Positions 1 to 9,199 of a stretch of 64,000 bases of DNA are shown here, in pieces. The stretch is from contig JAFBAL010000010.1 in NCBI GenBank assembly GCA_019247845.1, positions 62,001 through 126,000 on the forward strand, given 5' to 3'. The notes beneath the pieces were generated by a model. It saw only the letters and a list, made by a program, of their open reading frames with translations. It was not told where the DNA came from and ran no database searches. Origin of the DNA: Alphaproteobacteria bacterium. GTDB taxonomy: Bacteria > Pseudomonadota > Alphaproteobacteria > Micropepsales > Micropepsaceae. Position 1 is the first letter of the stretch, and each line of letters opens with the position of its first letter. Position numbers and translations under genes: made by a program.

Positions 1-35
1 CGAAGTATCGAGCCCGAAGCAGAACCCGCCCCACC

Positions 36-85
36 TTCGTCCGCCCCCTTTCGTCCGCCCCCTTTCGTCCGCCCCCTTTCGTCCG
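36..85. repeat. 14-bp tandem repeat upstream of MFS gene
   Basis: The octamer TTCGTCCG recurs at 36 or 37, 50, 64 and 78, joined by C-rich spacers, giving three full 14-bp units (TTCGTCCGCCCCCT) plus a partial one. It lies 28 bp before the MFS start. All three forward frames are open through it, and one ends in a TGA overlapping the MFS ATG (ATGA). It could therefore be the tail of a gene cut by the window edge or a promoter-region repeat. Confidence 0.85.
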
Positions 86-113
86 ACTGTACAGCGCGTA
101 TGCTTGCGCTTCC

Positions 114-1286
114 ATGACCGACAACAGCTTCGACAAGAAGAACGCGCTCGCCTTCATCGTCGCCTTCGGCATCGTCAGCCTGTTCGCCGACATGGCCTAT
201 GAAGGCATGCGCGGCATCGCCGGGCCCTATCTCGCCCTTCTCGGCGCCAGCGGCACCGCGGTCGGCATCATCGCCGGCACCGGGGAGCTTGCGGGCTATC
301 TGCTGCGCCTGGCATCGGGACGATTGGTCCAGCGCACGCAGGCCTATTGGGCGATCACCCTGGCCGGCTACGCGCTGCAGATGCTGGCCGTGCCGCTGAT
401 GGCGCTGGCCGGGCAATGGTGGATCGCCGCAGGCTTCATCATCGCGGAACGCACCGGCAAGGCGCTGCGCAATCCCGCCGCCAACACCATGCTGTCGCGC
501 GCCGGCGAGAAGATAGGCCAGGGCTGGGCCTTCGGCCTGCACGAGGCCCTGGACCAGACCGGCGCGCTGGCCGGGCCGTTGATCACCGCCTTGGTGCTGG
601 CGCGGCATGGCCAATACACCACCGCCTTCCTGTGGCTGGGCGTGCCGGCGCTGATCACGCTCGCCATCGTGGTCGGCGTCTCGCTCGCCTATCCCTGGGC
701 CGGACGCGCGACGCCGCCGGCTGCCAAGGACGACGGCGGCACCGCCCTGCCCCGCGCCTTCTGGCTTTATGCGGCGACCTCGGCGCTGGTCGCCTTCGGC
801 TTCGCCGACTGGCCGCTGATCGCCTATCACTTCGCGCAGGCCAAGGTCGTCTCGCCGACCCTGGTGCCGGTCCTCTATGCGGGCGCGATGGGGGCCGCGG
901 GCGCGGCCGCGCTGATCTTCGGCCGCCTGTTCGACAGGATCGGCTTCGTCATCATCGTGCCCGCGATCCTGATCGCCGCCGTGAGCGCGCCGCTCGCGTT
1001 CTTAGGCAACGAGACGCTGGCCATCGTCGGCGCGATTTGCTGGGGCGCGGCGCTGGGGGTCGAGACCTCCGCGCTCAATGCCGGTGTGGCCAAGTTCGTG
1101 CCCGACCGCGCACGGGCGAACGCCTTCGGCATCTTCTCGGCCGTCTTCGGCATCGCCTGGTTCGCGGGAAGCGCCGCGATGGGCGCGCTCTACGACGTCT
1201 CGGCGACCGCGCTGGTCGCGGTGTCGATCGCGGCCGAGACGGTCGCGCTGGTCCCGCTCGTGCTGCTGATCAGGGAGCGCGCGTGA
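114..1286 (+). CDS. MFS transporter, substrate unknown
   Basis: A 390-residue protein with about 12 hydrophobic segments and the two-fold MFS layout. The cytoplasmic-loop signature occurs after the second helix (G-RLASGRLVQRTQ, about residues 63-75) and again, degenerate, in the second half (FGRLFDRIGF, about residues 269-278). It is an inner-membrane secondary transporter. Nothing in the sequence or the neighbours shows what it carries. The start is the first ATG after the tandem repeat. Its 3' end overlaps the convergent small periplasmic gene by 17 bp. The family is clear; the substrate is not. Confidence 0.85.
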   Translation: MTDNSFDKKNALAFIVAFGIVSLFADMAYEGMRGIAGPYLALLGASGTAVGIIAGTGELAGYLLRLASGRLVQRTQAYWAITLAGYALQMLAVPLMALAGQWWIAAGFIIAERTGKALRNPAANTMLSRAGEKIGQGWAFGLHEALDQTGALAGPLITALVLARHGQYTTAFLWLGVPALITLAIVVGVSLAYPWAGRATPPAAKDDGGTALPRAFWLYAATSALVAFGFADWPLIAYHFAQAKVVSPTLVPVLYAGAMGAAGAAALIFGRLFDRIGFVIIVPAILIAAVSAPLAFLGNETLAIVGAICWGAALGVETSALNAGVAKFVPDRARANAFGIFSAVFGIAWFAGSAAMGALYDVSATALVAVSIAAETVALVPLVLLIRERA

Positions 1287-1650
1287 GCGTGCCGTGCAGC
1301 ACGCCCGCCGTGCGCATGGTCGATTTGAGGCGCAGCTGCAGGTCGTAAACCATCTCTCCCGCGGCGGGCGGCTGCAGCGTGATCTCGATGTAGTGGGTCG
1401 GCGTTTCGTAGTCCGCCACCAGCGTGTCGCCCATCATGACCGCGCCGTTCACGCCCCAATCGACGTCGGGCTGGCCCCAGCCATGGACCTTGGCCGAGAC
1501 ATAGCTGGGCGATGCGATCTCGAGCCTGGCGACGTCGCCGGCCGAGGGCGCGGGATTGCGCCAAATGCCGAGGAACGGGTCGACCCTGTCGGCCATGGCC
1601 GGCCCCGCCAATGCCACGACGAAGAAAACCGCCCCGACCGGGCCTTTCAT
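1270..1650 (-). CDS. small exported protein, function unknown
   Basis: A 126-residue protein. I chose the ATG at 1650 because it begins a clean signal peptide ([20 protein letters not shown], cleavage after AMA) and follows a strong GGGAGAGG ribosome site. A longer upstream frame gives only low-complexity translation. The mature part ([14 protein letters not shown], then alternating hydrophobic strands) looks like a small periplasmic beta protein, and the GIW motif faintly recalls lipocalin/DUF2147 domains. I do not recognise the family. It converges on the MFS gene and is divergent from lepA. Confidence 0.7.
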   Translation of the reverse strand: MKGPVGAVFFVVALAGPAMADRVDPFLGIWRNPAPSAGDVARLEIASPSYVSAKVHGWGQPDVDWGVNGAVMMGDTLVADYETPTHYIEITLQPPAAGEMVYDLQLRLKSTMRTAGVLHGTLTRAP

Positions 1651-1741
1651 GCGCCTCTCCCTCGAAAATCCTCGGGCGGAGATTGCCCGCTCGGGGCCGG
1701 GATTGCGAGCCGGACGGAGCGCCGGTATACCCCGCCCCCTC

Positions 1742-3544
1742 ATGACCGACCTCGCCCATATCCGCAATTTCTCCATCGTCGCCCATATCGACCATGGGAA
1801 GTCGACGCTCGCCGACCGCCTGATCCAGACCACGGGCGGGCTTTCCACGCGCGAGATGAAGGACCAGGTCCTCGACTCCATGGAGATCGAGCGCGAGCGC
1901 GGCATCACAATCAAGGCGCAGACCGTGCGGCTGGCCTACAAGGCCAAGAACGGCGAGACCTATGTCCTGAACCTGATGGACACGCCCGGCCATGTCGACT
2001 TCGCCTATGAGGTGAGCCGATGCCTGGCCGCCTGCGAGGGCGCGCTGCTGGTCGTCGATGCGAGCCAGGGCGTGGAAGCGCAGACGTTGGCCAACGTCTA
2101 TCAGGCGATCGACGCGCATCTGGAGATCGTGCCGGTCCTCAACAAGATCGACCTGCCCGCGGCCGAGCCCGACCGCATCCGCCAGCAGATCGAGGACGTG
2201 ATCGGCATCGACGCCTCCGAGGCGCTGCCGATCTCGGCCAAGACGGGGCTCGGCATCGGCGACGTGCTGGAAGCCGTCGTCCATCGGCTGCCCGCGCCCA
2301 AGGGCGACCGCAGCGCGCCGCTCAAGGCGCTCTTGGTCGACAGCTGGTACGACTCCTATCTCGGCGTGGTGGTGCTGGTGCGCGTCGTCGACGGCGAGCT
2401 GAAGAAGGGCCAGTGCATCCGCATGATGGCATCGGATGCCGTCTATGGCGTCGAGCAGGTCGGCGTCTTTACCCCCAAGAAGGTGAACGTCGAGAGCCTC
2501 GGCCCCGGCGAGGTCGGCTTCATCACCGCGCAGATCAAGCAGGTGGCCGATACCCAGGTCGGCGACACCATCACCGACGAAAAGAAGGGCACGGCGGAGC
2601 CGCTCGCGGGCTTCAAGCCGGCGCAGCAGGTGGTGTTCTGCGGCCTGTTCCCGGTCGATGCGGCGCAGTTCGAAGACTTGCGCAACGCGCTCGGCCGCCT
2701 GCACCTGAACGATGCGAGCTTCACCTATGAGATGGAGACCAGCGCGGCGCTGGGCTTCGGCTTCCGCTGTGGGTTTTTGGGCCTCCTCCACCTCGAGATC
2801 GTGCAGGAGCGCCTCGAGCGCGAGTTCAATCTCGAGCTCATCGCCACCGCGCCGAGCGTGATCTACCGCATCCACATGACCGACGGCACGATGACGGAGC
2901 TGCACAACCCGGCCGACATGCCGGACGTGGTCAAGATCGCCTTCATCGAGGAGCCGTGGATCAAGGCGACGATCCTGGTGCCCGACGAGCATCTGGGCGC
3001 GGTCTTGAAGCTGTGCGAGGACCGCCGCGGCAAGCAGATCGAGCTGACTTACGCCGGCGCGCGCGCGATGGTGGTCTACCGCCTGCCGCTGAACGAGGTG
3101 GTGTTCGACTTCTACGACCGCCTGAAGTCGGTGAGCCGCGGCTATGCGAGCTTCGACTATCACATCGAGGACTATCAGGAGGGCGACCTCGTCAAGCTCT
3201 CGATCCTGGTCAATGCCGAGCCGGTCGACGCGCTGTCGATGATCGTCAACCGCCAGCGCTCGGAAGCGCGCGGGCGGGCGATGTGCGAGAAGCTCAAGGA
3301 ATTGATCCCGCGGCACCTGTTCCAGATTCCCATCCAGGCCGCGATCGGCGGCAAGGTCATCGCGCGCGAGACCCTGAGCGCGCTGCGCAAGGACGTCACG
3401 GCCAAATGCTACGGCGGCGACATCAGCCGCAAGCGCAAGCTCCTCGACAAGCAGAAAGAGGGCAAGAAGAAGATGCGCCAGTTCGGCAAGGTCGACATCC
3501 CGCAGGAAGCGTTCATCGCGGCGCTGAAGATGGATCAGGATTAG
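1742..3544 (+). CDS. lepA: elongation factor 4 (LepA), ribosome back-translocase GTPase
   Basis: A 600-residue protein, the normal LepA length. All GTPase motifs are present: G1 AHIDHGKST (about residues 14-22), G2 RGITI, G3 DTPGHVDF and G4 NKID. The LepA-specific C-terminal end [15 protein letters not shown] replaces EF-G domain IV. The protein binds stalled ribosomes and promotes back-translocation. The start is the ATG giving [20 protein letters not shown]; the frame runs further upstream, but that part does not match the family. It stands alone on the + strand. Confidence 0.98.
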   Translation: MTDLAHIRNFSIVAHIDHGKSTLADRLIQTTGGLSTREMKDQVLDSMEIERERGITIKAQTVRLAYKAKNGETYVLNLMDTPGHVDFAYEVSRCLAACEGALLVVDASQGVEAQTLANVYQAIDAHLEIVPVLNKIDLPAAEPDRIRQQIEDVIGIDASEALPISAKTGLGIGDVLEAVVHRLPAPKGDRSAPLKALLVDSWYDSYLGVVVLVRVVDGELKKGQCIRMMASDAVYGVEQVGVFTPKKVNVESLGPGEVGFITAQIKQVADTQVGDTITDEKKGTAEPLAGFKPAQQVVFCGLFPVDAAQFEDLRNALGRLHLNDASFTYEMETSAALGFGFRCGFLGLLHLEIVQERLEREFNLELIATAPSVIYRIHMTDGTMTELHNPADMPDVVKIAFIEEPWIKATILVPDEHLGAVLKLCEDRRGKQIELTYAGARAMVVYRLPLNEVVFDFYDRLKSVSRGYASFDYHIEDYQEGDLVKLSILVNAEPVDALSMIVNRQRSEARGRAMCEKLKELIPRHLFQIPIQAAIGGKVIARETLSALRKDVTAKCYGGDISRKRKLLDKQKEGKKKMRQFGKVDIPQEAFIAALKMDQD

Positions 3545-3564
3545 AGGGGCGGGGCTGCTGCCGC

Positions 3565-3852
3565 TTACGCGGCCTTTCGCTTCGGCAGCTTCCTGATCTC
3601 CGCGCCCTTCTCGCGTTCCGCCAGGCGCAGCTCGTAAAGCTTCTGCAGGTTCAGCCAGAACTCGGCAGACGTGCCGAACCAATGACCGAGGCGCAAGGCG
3701 GTGTCGGCGGTCACGGCGCGCTGACCGTTCAGGATGCCGGTGATGCGGTTGGTCGGGATGTTGAGCTGCCGGGCGAGCTCGGCGGCGGAAATGCCGATGA
3801 CGTCAAGCTCCTCGTTCAATATCTCGCCAGGATGGATCGGTAAACGCGCCAC
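3565..3852 (-). CDS. higA: HigA-family addiction module antitoxin (Xre HTH)
   Basis: A 95-residue protein starting with GTG, preceded by GAGGTGA at 5-bp spacing. The N-terminus LPIHPGEIL-EEL is diagnostic of the HigA/VapI group. The helix-turn-helix follows (AAELARQLNIPTNRITGILNG, about residues 23-43), then the WFGTSAEFWLNLQ stretch typical of the family. HigA neutralises the HigB ribosome-dependent mRNA endonuclease and represses its own operon. The stop of higB lies 9 bp upstream, so the two form the usual toxin-first operon. The antitoxin is intact although the toxin is frameshifted. Confidence 0.93.
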   Translation of the reverse strand: MARLPIHPGEILNEELDVIGISAAELARQLNIPTNRITGILNGQRAVTADTALRLGHWFGTSAEFWLNLQKLYELRLAEREKGAEIRKLPKRKAA

Positions 3853-3860
3853 ACTTCACC

Positions 3861-4146
3861 TCAATGATAGTCTACGATCTCGACGTCGCTCGGCCCTTTG
3901 GCACCGTCCAGCCATTTGAAGCAAATGCGCCATTGGTCGTTGATCCTGATGCTCCATTGTCCCTTGCGATCGCCCCAGCAGCTTCTCAAGCCTGTTGCTT
4001 GGAAGAGCTGCAACTTCCGCCAGGGAGGTCGCCACTTCCAGTCGAACTAGCCGACTTTCAGCTTGTTTGCGAATCGGCTCGAACTGTTCGACCCTTTCGC
4101 CGCAGGCGAATCTTTCGGTTCGCGCGCCCCGATAGCTCAGGATCAT
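3861..4146 (-). pseudogene. higB: HigB-family toxin, frameshifted
   Basis: The frame from ATG 4146 reads as a normal RelE/HigB N-terminus (MILSYRGARTERF, then RLVRLEVA, then LEKLLG) for about 58 codons. It then becomes nonsense. Dropping one base in the G4 run (CCCC on the + strand at 3973-3976) restores LLGDRKGQWSIRINDQW, then RICFKWLDGAKGP, then VEIVDYH and a stop at 3861, giving a full-length toxin of about 94 residues. All the expected HigB C-terminal motifs (KG-WSIRIN-QWRI, VEIVDYH) sit in the second frame. Either the toxin is freshly inactivated or the base is a sequencing error. Confidence 0.9.
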
Positions 4147-4169
4147 GCTTGACCGTAGCGCTTGATATG

Positions 4170-4188
4170 CGTTACGTCAAGCGTAACG
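4170..4188. promoter_or_regulatory. perfect palindrome, likely higBA operator
   Basis: CGTTACG-TCAAG-CGTAACG is a perfect 7-bp inverted repeat with a 5-bp loop. It lies 24 bp upstream of the higB start and 12 bp upstream of the divergent membrane protein gene. HigA dimers bind such palindromes to autorepress, and the position fits. A TTGACG -35-like hexamer reads leftward within it (4175-4180), but no convincing -10 follows. The repressor assignment is inferred. Confidence 0.6.
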
Positions 4189-4199
4189 GAAGGCCGCCC

Positions 4200-4604
4200 A
4201 TGTCCGAGCTCGATCTCTTGAACCTCGCCCGCTCCGCGACGCAGGACGAGGTGTCGTGGTTCGCGCAGCTCATCACCATCAACTTCGCGATGGTGGTGGC
4301 GATCTATTACTTCCTTCACGAGGCGAAGCTGGCGCTCAAGCTGTTCGGCTTCGTCGCCTATATGATCGGCTCGATGATCTATCTGGGCGAGATGCTGATC
4401 GCGTCGAACATAAAGTTCGCGGCCTTCACGATGCTGAAAGCGCTCCCCTCGCCGTCGCCCGTCACGCGCCAGCTCGTCGGCGTGACAGAAAGCTGGCTGG
4501 GCATCACCACCGCGGTCGTTTTCAACGGCGCGTTCTGGGTGTTGTGGCTGGGCGTCTTCTATCTGCTGTTCTTCTGGCGCCGACGCGGCCCGCAATCGCC
4601 GTAG
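4200..4604 (+). CDS. small integral membrane protein, function unknown
   Basis: A 134-residue protein starting at the ATG that follows GGAAGG at 6-bp spacing; an in-frame ATG at 4167 lies just upstream of the palindrome and is less likely. There are about three hydrophobic segments ([50 protein letters not shown]), the last followed by a basic tail RRRG. No family is recognised. It starts divergently from higBA across the palindrome, so both may share regulation. It overlaps the convergent aspartyl protease gene by 46 bp. Confidence 0.7.
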   Translation: MSELDLLNLARSATQDEVSWFAQLITINFAMVVAIYYFLHEAKLALKLFGFVAYMIGSMIYLGEMLIASNIKFAAFTMLKALPSPSPVTRQLVGVTESWLGITTAVVFNGAFWVLWLGVFYLLFFWRRRGPQSP

Positions 4605-5497
4605 AAGGTCATCACCCGGCCGCGATAATCGAGCAGCATCTTCAGCCCCATCGCCGCGAACAGCTTGTTGCCGATATTGGCCATGCGCGGCTCGGGCGCG
4701 CCCTTGGCCGGACGCAGCGCCACCGCCTGGCCGGCGGGCAGGCCGAACGGTCCGAAGCCCACCGCCTGGTTCAGCACATAGGTCTTGATCTTGGTGGTGC
4801 CCCGCGCGCCGGTGGCCGTCCGCTCGCCGGTCTCGACCAGGGCCGCCTTGACTCCGGGCAGATCGAGCGCGCCCTGGTAGAGCGTGATGCCGCCGTTGGA
4901 TCCCGTGTCGAGGCTGATCGGCCCGCTGGCCGCGCCGAACCGGAAGCCGTCGATGATCGGAATGGTGTCGTCGCCGAAGTTCTTGAGCGGCGCGCTCCAA
5001 CGTTTGCGGCACGTCGCGACCGACGGCCAGGCCTGTACCGGCGCGTCGAGAATCTCGAGCCGGCTTTGCGGGTAGTCGATGAGGATGGCCCTGCCTGCCA
5101 GGAAGCTGTAGCCCAGGACGCCGTCGAGCTGCCGGCGATAGCCTTTGGAAAGCGCGCTCATGTCCATCGCCAGCGCATCGAAGGGCGCAAAGCCGCGGCC
5201 GGCGATGCTCAGGCCCGTCATCGGCGCCGGATAGATTTTCGCTTCCTTGTCGTCGCCCTCGCCCGAGGCTTCGCCGCCGGCGGCGCGATCGACCTTGATG
5301 CCCAGCGCCTCGGCGCGCGCGATGTCGATCGCGGAGGGATCGACGCCGGTGTCGAGGATCATGTAGAGCGGCTTGCCGTCGATCGCGACATCCAGCCCGA
5401 GCGCCGCGTTCGAGAAATCGAACGGCACGCTGAGCGGCTCGGCCGATGCCGTTCCAACCGCGAGCGCGAATGCGCTGACAAAAACGCCGAGCCTCAT
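4559..5497 (-). CDS. secreted retropepsin-like aspartyl protease
   Basis: A 312-residue protein with an N-terminal signal peptide ending ALAVGTASA. Two aspartyl-protease cores are present: [12 protein letters not shown] (about residues 47-58) and [12 protein letters not shown] (about residues 198-209), each with the catalytic DTG. Two DTG lobes in one chain suggest an internally duplicated retropepsin-like fold acting in the periplasm as a monomer. The substrate is unknown. The gene is divergent from hisH, with 48 bp between the starts. The C-terminus ([11 protein letters not shown]) is basic and overlaps the neighbouring membrane-protein gene. Confidence 0.85.
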   Translation of the reverse strand: MRLGVFVSAFALAVGTASAEPLSVPFDFSNAALGLDVAIDGKPLYMILDTGVDPSAIDIARAEALGIKVDRAAGGEASGEGDDKEAKIYPAPMTGLSIAGRGFAPFDALAMDMSALSKGYRRQLDGVLGYSFLAGRAILIDYPQSRLEILDAPVQAWPSVATCRKRWSAPLKNFGDDTIPIIDGFRFGAASGPISLDTGSNGGITLYQGALDLPGVKAALVETGERTATGARGTTKIKTYVLNQAVGFGPFGLPAGQAVALRPAKGAPEPRMANIGNKLFAAMGLKMLLDYRGRVMTFYGDCGPRRRQKNSR

Positions 5498-5545
5498 GGA
5501 CGCAGATTTGCATTTTTCGCAGCGGGCGCGCTACGAGCTTGCGTC

Positions 5546-6169
5546 ATGGCTGCGACCGTCGCCCTCATCGATTACGGCTCGGGCAATCTGCGCTCGGCGC
5601 AGAAGGCTTTGGCGCGCGCCGGCGCCGCGGTCGCCGTGACGTCCGACCCGGACACGGTCTTGCGCGCGACGCGCATCGTGCTGCCCGGCGTCGGCGCTTT
5701 CGGCGATTGCATGGCCGGGCTCGCCGCCATCCCAGGCATGGTCGAGGCGCTGGGCGAAGCGGTGCTGACGCGCGGCGTTCCGTTCCTGGGCATCTGCGTC
5801 GGCATGCAGCTTCTGGCAGGCGTCGGGCGCGAGTTCGGCGAGCATGCGGGCCTGGGGTGGATCGCGGGCGAGGTCGCCCGGCTCGACGCGCCCGGCCTCA
5901 AGATCCCCCATATGGGCTGGAACGAGCTTACGGTCGCGCACCCGCATCCGCTGCTCGACGGGATGGAGCCGGGCGCGAACGTCTATTTCGTGCATTCCTA
6001 TGCGATGCGGCCCGCGGACGCCGCGCATGTGCTCGCGACCTCGGACTATGGCGGGGTCTTCGCAGCCGCAGTGGGGCGCGACAATATCGCGGGCGTCCAG
6101 TTCCATCCCGAGAAGAGCCAGGCGGTGGGCTTGGCGCTGCTCGGCAATTTCCTCCGGTGGCGGCCATGA
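5546..6169 (+). CDS. hisH: imidazole glycerol phosphate synthase, glutaminase subunit HisH
   Basis: A 207-residue class I glutamine amidotransferase. The motifs are [11 protein letters not shown] at the N-terminus, the oxyanion-loop motif [10 protein letters not shown], the nucleophile in GICVGMQLL and the His-Glu pair in QFHPEKSQ. HisH makes ammonia from glutamine for HisF in the fifth histidine step. Its stop overlaps the hisA start (ATGA), so the two are translationally coupled. The partner hisF is not here but 26 kb away. Confidence 0.97.
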   Translation: MAATVALIDYGSGNLRSAQKALARAGAAVAVTSDPDTVLRATRIVLPGVGAFGDCMAGLAAIPGMVEALGEAVLTRGVPFLGICVGMQLLAGVGREFGEHAGLGWIAGEVARLDAPGLKIPHMGWNELTVAHPHPLLDGMEPGANVYFVHSYAMRPADAAHVLATSDYGGVFAAAVGRDNIAGVQFHPEKSQAVGLALLGNFLRWRP

Positions 6170-6903
6170 TCCTGTTCCCCGCCATCGACCTCAAGGACGG
6201 GCGTTGCGTGCGGCTGGAACGCGGCGCGATGGAATCCGCGACCGTGTTCAACGACGATCCCGCCGCCCAGGCGCTGTCGTTCGAGCGCGCCGGGTTCGAA
6301 TGGCTGCATTGCGTCGACCTCGACGGCGCCTTTGCCGGGCGGCCGGCCAATGCCGGGGCCGTGCGCGCCATCCGCGCCGCGACAAAGCTCCCGATCCAGC
6401 TCGGCGGCGGCATCCGCGACATGGCCGCGATCGAGGGCTGGCTGGCTGCCGGGATCGCGCGCGTGATCCTGGGGACCGCCGCGCTCAAGAACCCCGCGCT
6501 GGTGAAAGACGCCGCCCGCGCCTTTCCGGGCCGGATCGTGGTCGGCGCCGATGCCAAGGGCGGCCGGATCGCGACCGAAGGCTGGGCCGAGACCTCGGAC
6601 CTCACGCCGGCCGGGCTCGGCCGCCGCTTCGAGGACGCGGGCGTGAGCGCGATCCTGTTCACCGATGTCGACCAGGACGGGCTGCTCGGCGGGGTGAACG
6701 TGGCGGCGACCGCGGCGCTGGCCAGGGCGGTGCGAATCCCGGTGATCGCCTCGGGCGGCGTTGGCGGGCTCAAGGATATCGAGGCGCTGCTCGCGGCCGG
6801 CGAGCCGAACATCCAGGGCGTGGTCATCGGCCGGGCGCTGTATGACGGGCGGATCGACCCCGCCGCCGCACTGAACACCGTTCGGCGCGTCAGGCCCTGC
6901 TGA
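6166..6903 (+). CDS. hisA: ProFAR isomerase HisA
   Basis: A 245-residue (beta/alpha)8 barrel. The first strand carries the catalytic Asp in [13 protein letters not shown]. Phosphate-binding motifs LGGGIRD and ASGGVGGL lie in each half-barrel, and the second catalytic Asp is in [12 protein letters not shown]. It isomerises ProFAR to PRFAR, the substrate of HisHF. It is coupled to hisH by a 4-bp overlap, and its 3' end overlaps parB by 14 bp in a convergent arrangement. Confidence 0.97.
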   Translation: MILFPAIDLKDGRCVRLERGAMESATVFNDDPAAQALSFERAGFEWLHCVDLDGAFAGRPANAGAVRAIRAATKLPIQLGGGIRDMAAIEGWLAAGIARVILGTAALKNPALVKDAARAFPGRIVVGADAKGGRIATEGWAETSDLTPAGLGRRFEDAGVSAILFTDVDQDGLLGGVNVAATAALARAVRIPVIASGGVGGLKDIEALLAAGEPNIQGVVIGRALYDGRIDPAAALNTVRRVRPC

Positions 6904-7738
6904 GGCGCCGCGCGATCTCGTCGAACTGCTCCAGGGTCTTGTAGGTGACCCGGATATCCCCACCTTTATCCCCTTTGTGCACGATCTTAACTTTGAGCCC
7001 CAAGAGCTTGGAAAGATTACTTTCTATCGCCTTGATGTTCGGGTCTTCGGAAAGTTTTTCGCCGCGTCCGGCCCTGATCGCCTTCGAACGCTGTTCGGCT
7101 TGATGGACATTCATCCCACCTTCGACGATCTCGCGCGCCCGCGCCTCCGGGTCGTCGACCCCAAGCAGGGTGCGGGCATGGTGGGCCGTCAGCCGGCCGT
7201 CGCGCACCATCGCCTTGACACCCTCGGGCAGCTTGAGGAGGCGCAAGGTGTTGGCGACGTGCGGCCGGCTCTTGCCGACCTCTTTGGCGATGCGCTCCTG
7301 GGTATAGCCGAACCGGTCCATCAGGGCGTGATAGGCGGCGGCCTCCTCGATGGCGTTCAGGTCGGCGCGCTGTACGTTCTCGACGATGGCGAGCTCGAGC
7401 GCCTCGCCGTCGCCCATCTCGCGCACCACCACCGGCACGTCGTGCAGCTTGGCCGCCTGGGCCGCGCGCCAGCGCCGCTCGCCGGCCACGATCTCATAGG
7501 CATCGCCGCCCAGCGGCCTGACCAGGATCGGCAGCAGGATGCCCTTCTCGCGGATCGACTCGGTCAGATCGTGCAGGTCCTCGGGCGCGAAGGTCTGGCG
7601 CGGTTGGAAGCGGTTGGGCTTGAGGAAGGCGGTGGGCAGGGTGCGCGCGGCCCGTGCCGCCTCGCCGCGCGTCGGCACCGCTTCCTCGCCGATCAACGCC
7701 GACAGTCCCCGTCCGAGGCCCGCTCTGGGATTCATCAT
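6890..7738 (-). CDS. parB: chromosome-partitioning protein ParB (CTPase clamp)
   Basis: A 282-residue protein. The N-terminus [12 protein letters not shown] is the ParA-stimulating peptide. The ParB/Sulfiredoxin CTP-binding domain follows ([22 protein letters not shown] contains box II). The helix-turn-helix region is [20 protein letters not shown], and a C-terminal dimerisation domain ends the chain. It loads at parS and spreads to build the partition complex. The start overlaps the parA stop (ATGA); a second ATG directly follows the first. Two candidate target sites lie 1.4-1.7 kb upstream. Confidence 0.97.
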   Translation of the reverse strand: MMNPRAGLGRGLSALIGEEAVPTRGEAARAARTLPTAFLKPNRFQPRQTFAPEDLHDLTESIREKGILLPILVRPLGGDAYEIVAGERRWRAAQAAKLHDVPVVVREMGDGEALELAIVENVQRADLNAIEEAAAYHALMDRFGYTQERIAKEVGKSRPHVANTLRLLKLPEGVKAMVRDGRLTAHHARTLLGVDDPEARAREIVEGGMNVHQAEQRSKAIRAGRGEKLSEDPNIKAIESNLSKLLGLKVKIVHKGDKGGDIRVTYKTLEQFDEIARRLSRA

Positions 7739-8592
7739 GCCGCCTTGCGCAGACGTTCGCGCTGGATGAGCTCGCCCGCGAGCTTGATATAGGCCTGGCT
7801 GCCCGGACATCTCAGATCGTAGACCAGCGCCGGCAGGCCGTGGCTCGGCGCCTCGGAGATGCGCACGTTGCGCGGAATGACGGTGGAATAGACCTTTTCG
7901 CCCATGTTCTCGCGCACGTCGGCGGCGACCTGGTCGGAGAGCTTGTTGCGCTTGTCGAACATGGTCAGCACGATGCCCTGGATCTCGAGCGCGGGGTTCA
8001 GGTTCGCGCGCACCAGCTCGATCGTCTTGAGCAGCTGCGACAGGCCTTCGAGCGCGAAGAACTCGCATTGCAGCGGCACCACGACCGCGTCGGCCGCGAC
8101 CATCGCGTTCACGGTCAGCAAAGTCAGCGACGGCGGGCAGTCGATCAGCACGTAGGAGAAGGGCGATTGCCCCGGGGATGATCCGTGTACGGAATATTCC
8201 GCGAGCGCGTCCTTGAGCCGCGAATTTCGCCGCTCCATGTCGATCATCTCAAGCTCGGCGCCGGAGAGATCGACGGTGGAGGCCACCAGCGAGAGCCGCG
8301 GGATGCGGGTCGGGATGATCGCCTCGGCGAGCTTCGCCTGGCCCATCAGCACGTCGTAGGTCGTGAGCTTGCGCTCGGCGCGCGGCACGCCCAGCCCCGT
8401 CGAGGCATTGCCTTGCGGGTCGATGTCGATGACGAGCGTCGGTTCGCCGACCGCGGCCAGCGCGGTGCCGAGGTTGATCGCCGTCGTGGTCTTACCGACG
8501 CCGCCCTTCTGGTTGGCGACGACCAGCACCCTTGGGCGCTTGAGGTCTGACGGTGCCGACATTGGTGTTGCCGACATTGATGTCGTCGACAT
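7735..8592 (-). CDS. parA: chromosome-partitioning ATPase ParA
   Basis: A 285-residue deviant-Walker ATPase: [16 protein letters not shown] (Walker A), DIDPQGNASTGLG (A') and YVLIDCPPS (Walker B). It forms the nucleoid gradient that ParB-parS follows. The longest start, at 8592, gives [16 protein letters not shown], in which three ATGs sit 15 bp apart in a tandem repeat, so the true start could be 8592, 8577 or 8562. The 5' part overlaps the rsmG frame by about 100 bp. Confidence 0.96.
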   Translation of the reverse strand: MSTTSMSATPMSAPSDLKRPRVLVVANQKGGVGKTTTAINLGTALAAVGEPTLVIDIDPQGNASTGLGVPRAERKLTTYDVLMGQAKLAEAIIPTRIPRLSLVASTVDLSGAELEMIDMERRNSRLKDALAEYSVHGSSPGQSPFSYVLIDCPPSLTLLTVNAMVAADAVVVPLQCEFFALEGLSQLLKTIELVRANLNPALEIQGIVLTMFDKRNKLSDQVAADVRENMGEKVYSTVIPRNVRISEAPSHGLPALVYDLRCPGSQAYIKLAGELIQRERLRKAA

Positions 8593-9199
8593 GGGCGAGC
8601 TCCCGGATTTCCAGGACCGTGCCGGACGGATTGGTCAGGCTGGGGTGCTGGAGGACCTTCATTTTCCAGGAATTGCGGGCCTGCGTCAATTCAGCCCCCA
8701 CATTTTGTCCTTTGAGAAACAAGGCCATGGAGTCCGGTCCGAGGAATTTCTGTGCATAGCCGAGCAACTTGTCGAGCGGCGCACAGGCTCGTGCCGTGAC
8801 GACGTCGAAGCCCTGGGGTGCTGCCGCTTCCATGCGCTCGTTGCGGACGATGGTGTCGAGGCCGAGCCGGTCGCGGACCGCCTCGAGGAACCGGCATTTC
8901 TTGGTCGTGGCTTCGAACAGCGTGACCCGGACCTTGCCGCGGAGCAGCTCGGCCAGGACCAGGCCGGGGAAACCGGCGCCGCTGCCGAGGTCGGCCAGGG
9001 TCGTGGCGCTCTCGGGGATGAACCGCGCCAGCTGCGCGCTGTCCCGGACATGCCGGTTCCAGACGTCGGCGAACGAGGCCGGCGAGACCAGGTTGTGCCG
9101 GGCGTTCCAGTCCTCCAGCATGCCGACATAGGCCTTCAGCCGGGCCAGTGTTTCCCCGGAAACGTGTTCAGGCGACACGCTTGGTTCCCGCGCGAACAT
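8492..9199 (-). CDS. rsmG: 16S rRNA m7G527 methyltransferase RsmG (GidB)
   Basis: A 235-residue SAM methyltransferase with motif [19 protein letters not shown] and the typical N-terminal segment [13 protein letters not shown]. It methylates G527 of 16S rRNA. The family usually ends near LEIRELAHV. Here the frame runs about 30 residues further ([13 protein letters not shown], then a basic tail) into parA, so the gene is longer than usual. It overlaps the mnmG 3' end by 32 bp, and a parS-like palindrome covers its first codons. Confidence 0.95.
   Translation of the reverse strand: MFAREPSVSPEHVSGETLARLKAYVGMLEDWNARHNLVSPASFADVWNRHVRDSAQLARFIPESATTLADLGSGAGFPGLVLAELLRGKVRVTLFEATTKKCRFLEAVRDRLGLDTIVRNERMEAAAPQGFDVVTARACAPLDKLLGYAQKFLGPDSMALFLKGQNVGAELTQARNSWKMKVLQHPSLTNPSGTVLEIRELAHVDDINVGNTNVGTVRPQAPKGAGRRQPEGRRR
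9149..9164. promoter_or_regulatory. parS-like palindrome, imperfect copy
   Basis: TGTTTCCCCGGAAACG differs from the perfect site at 9440-9455 at two of 16 positions (one central, one outer). It lies within the first codons of rsmG, just past the mnmG stop. It is probably a second, weaker ParB loading site; this rests on similarity and position only. Confidence 0.6.

Noticed and set aside
1556..1741. A longer N-terminus for LepA upstream of 1742.
   Set aside because: The extra codons overlap the signal-peptide region of the opposite gene and do not resemble LepA; the ATG at 1742 gives the family start and length.
4152..4180. A leftward promoter for higBA (TTGACG, 17 bp, TACGGT).
   Set aside because: The -10 is poor and would put the transcript start on the start codon itself; only the palindrome is kept.
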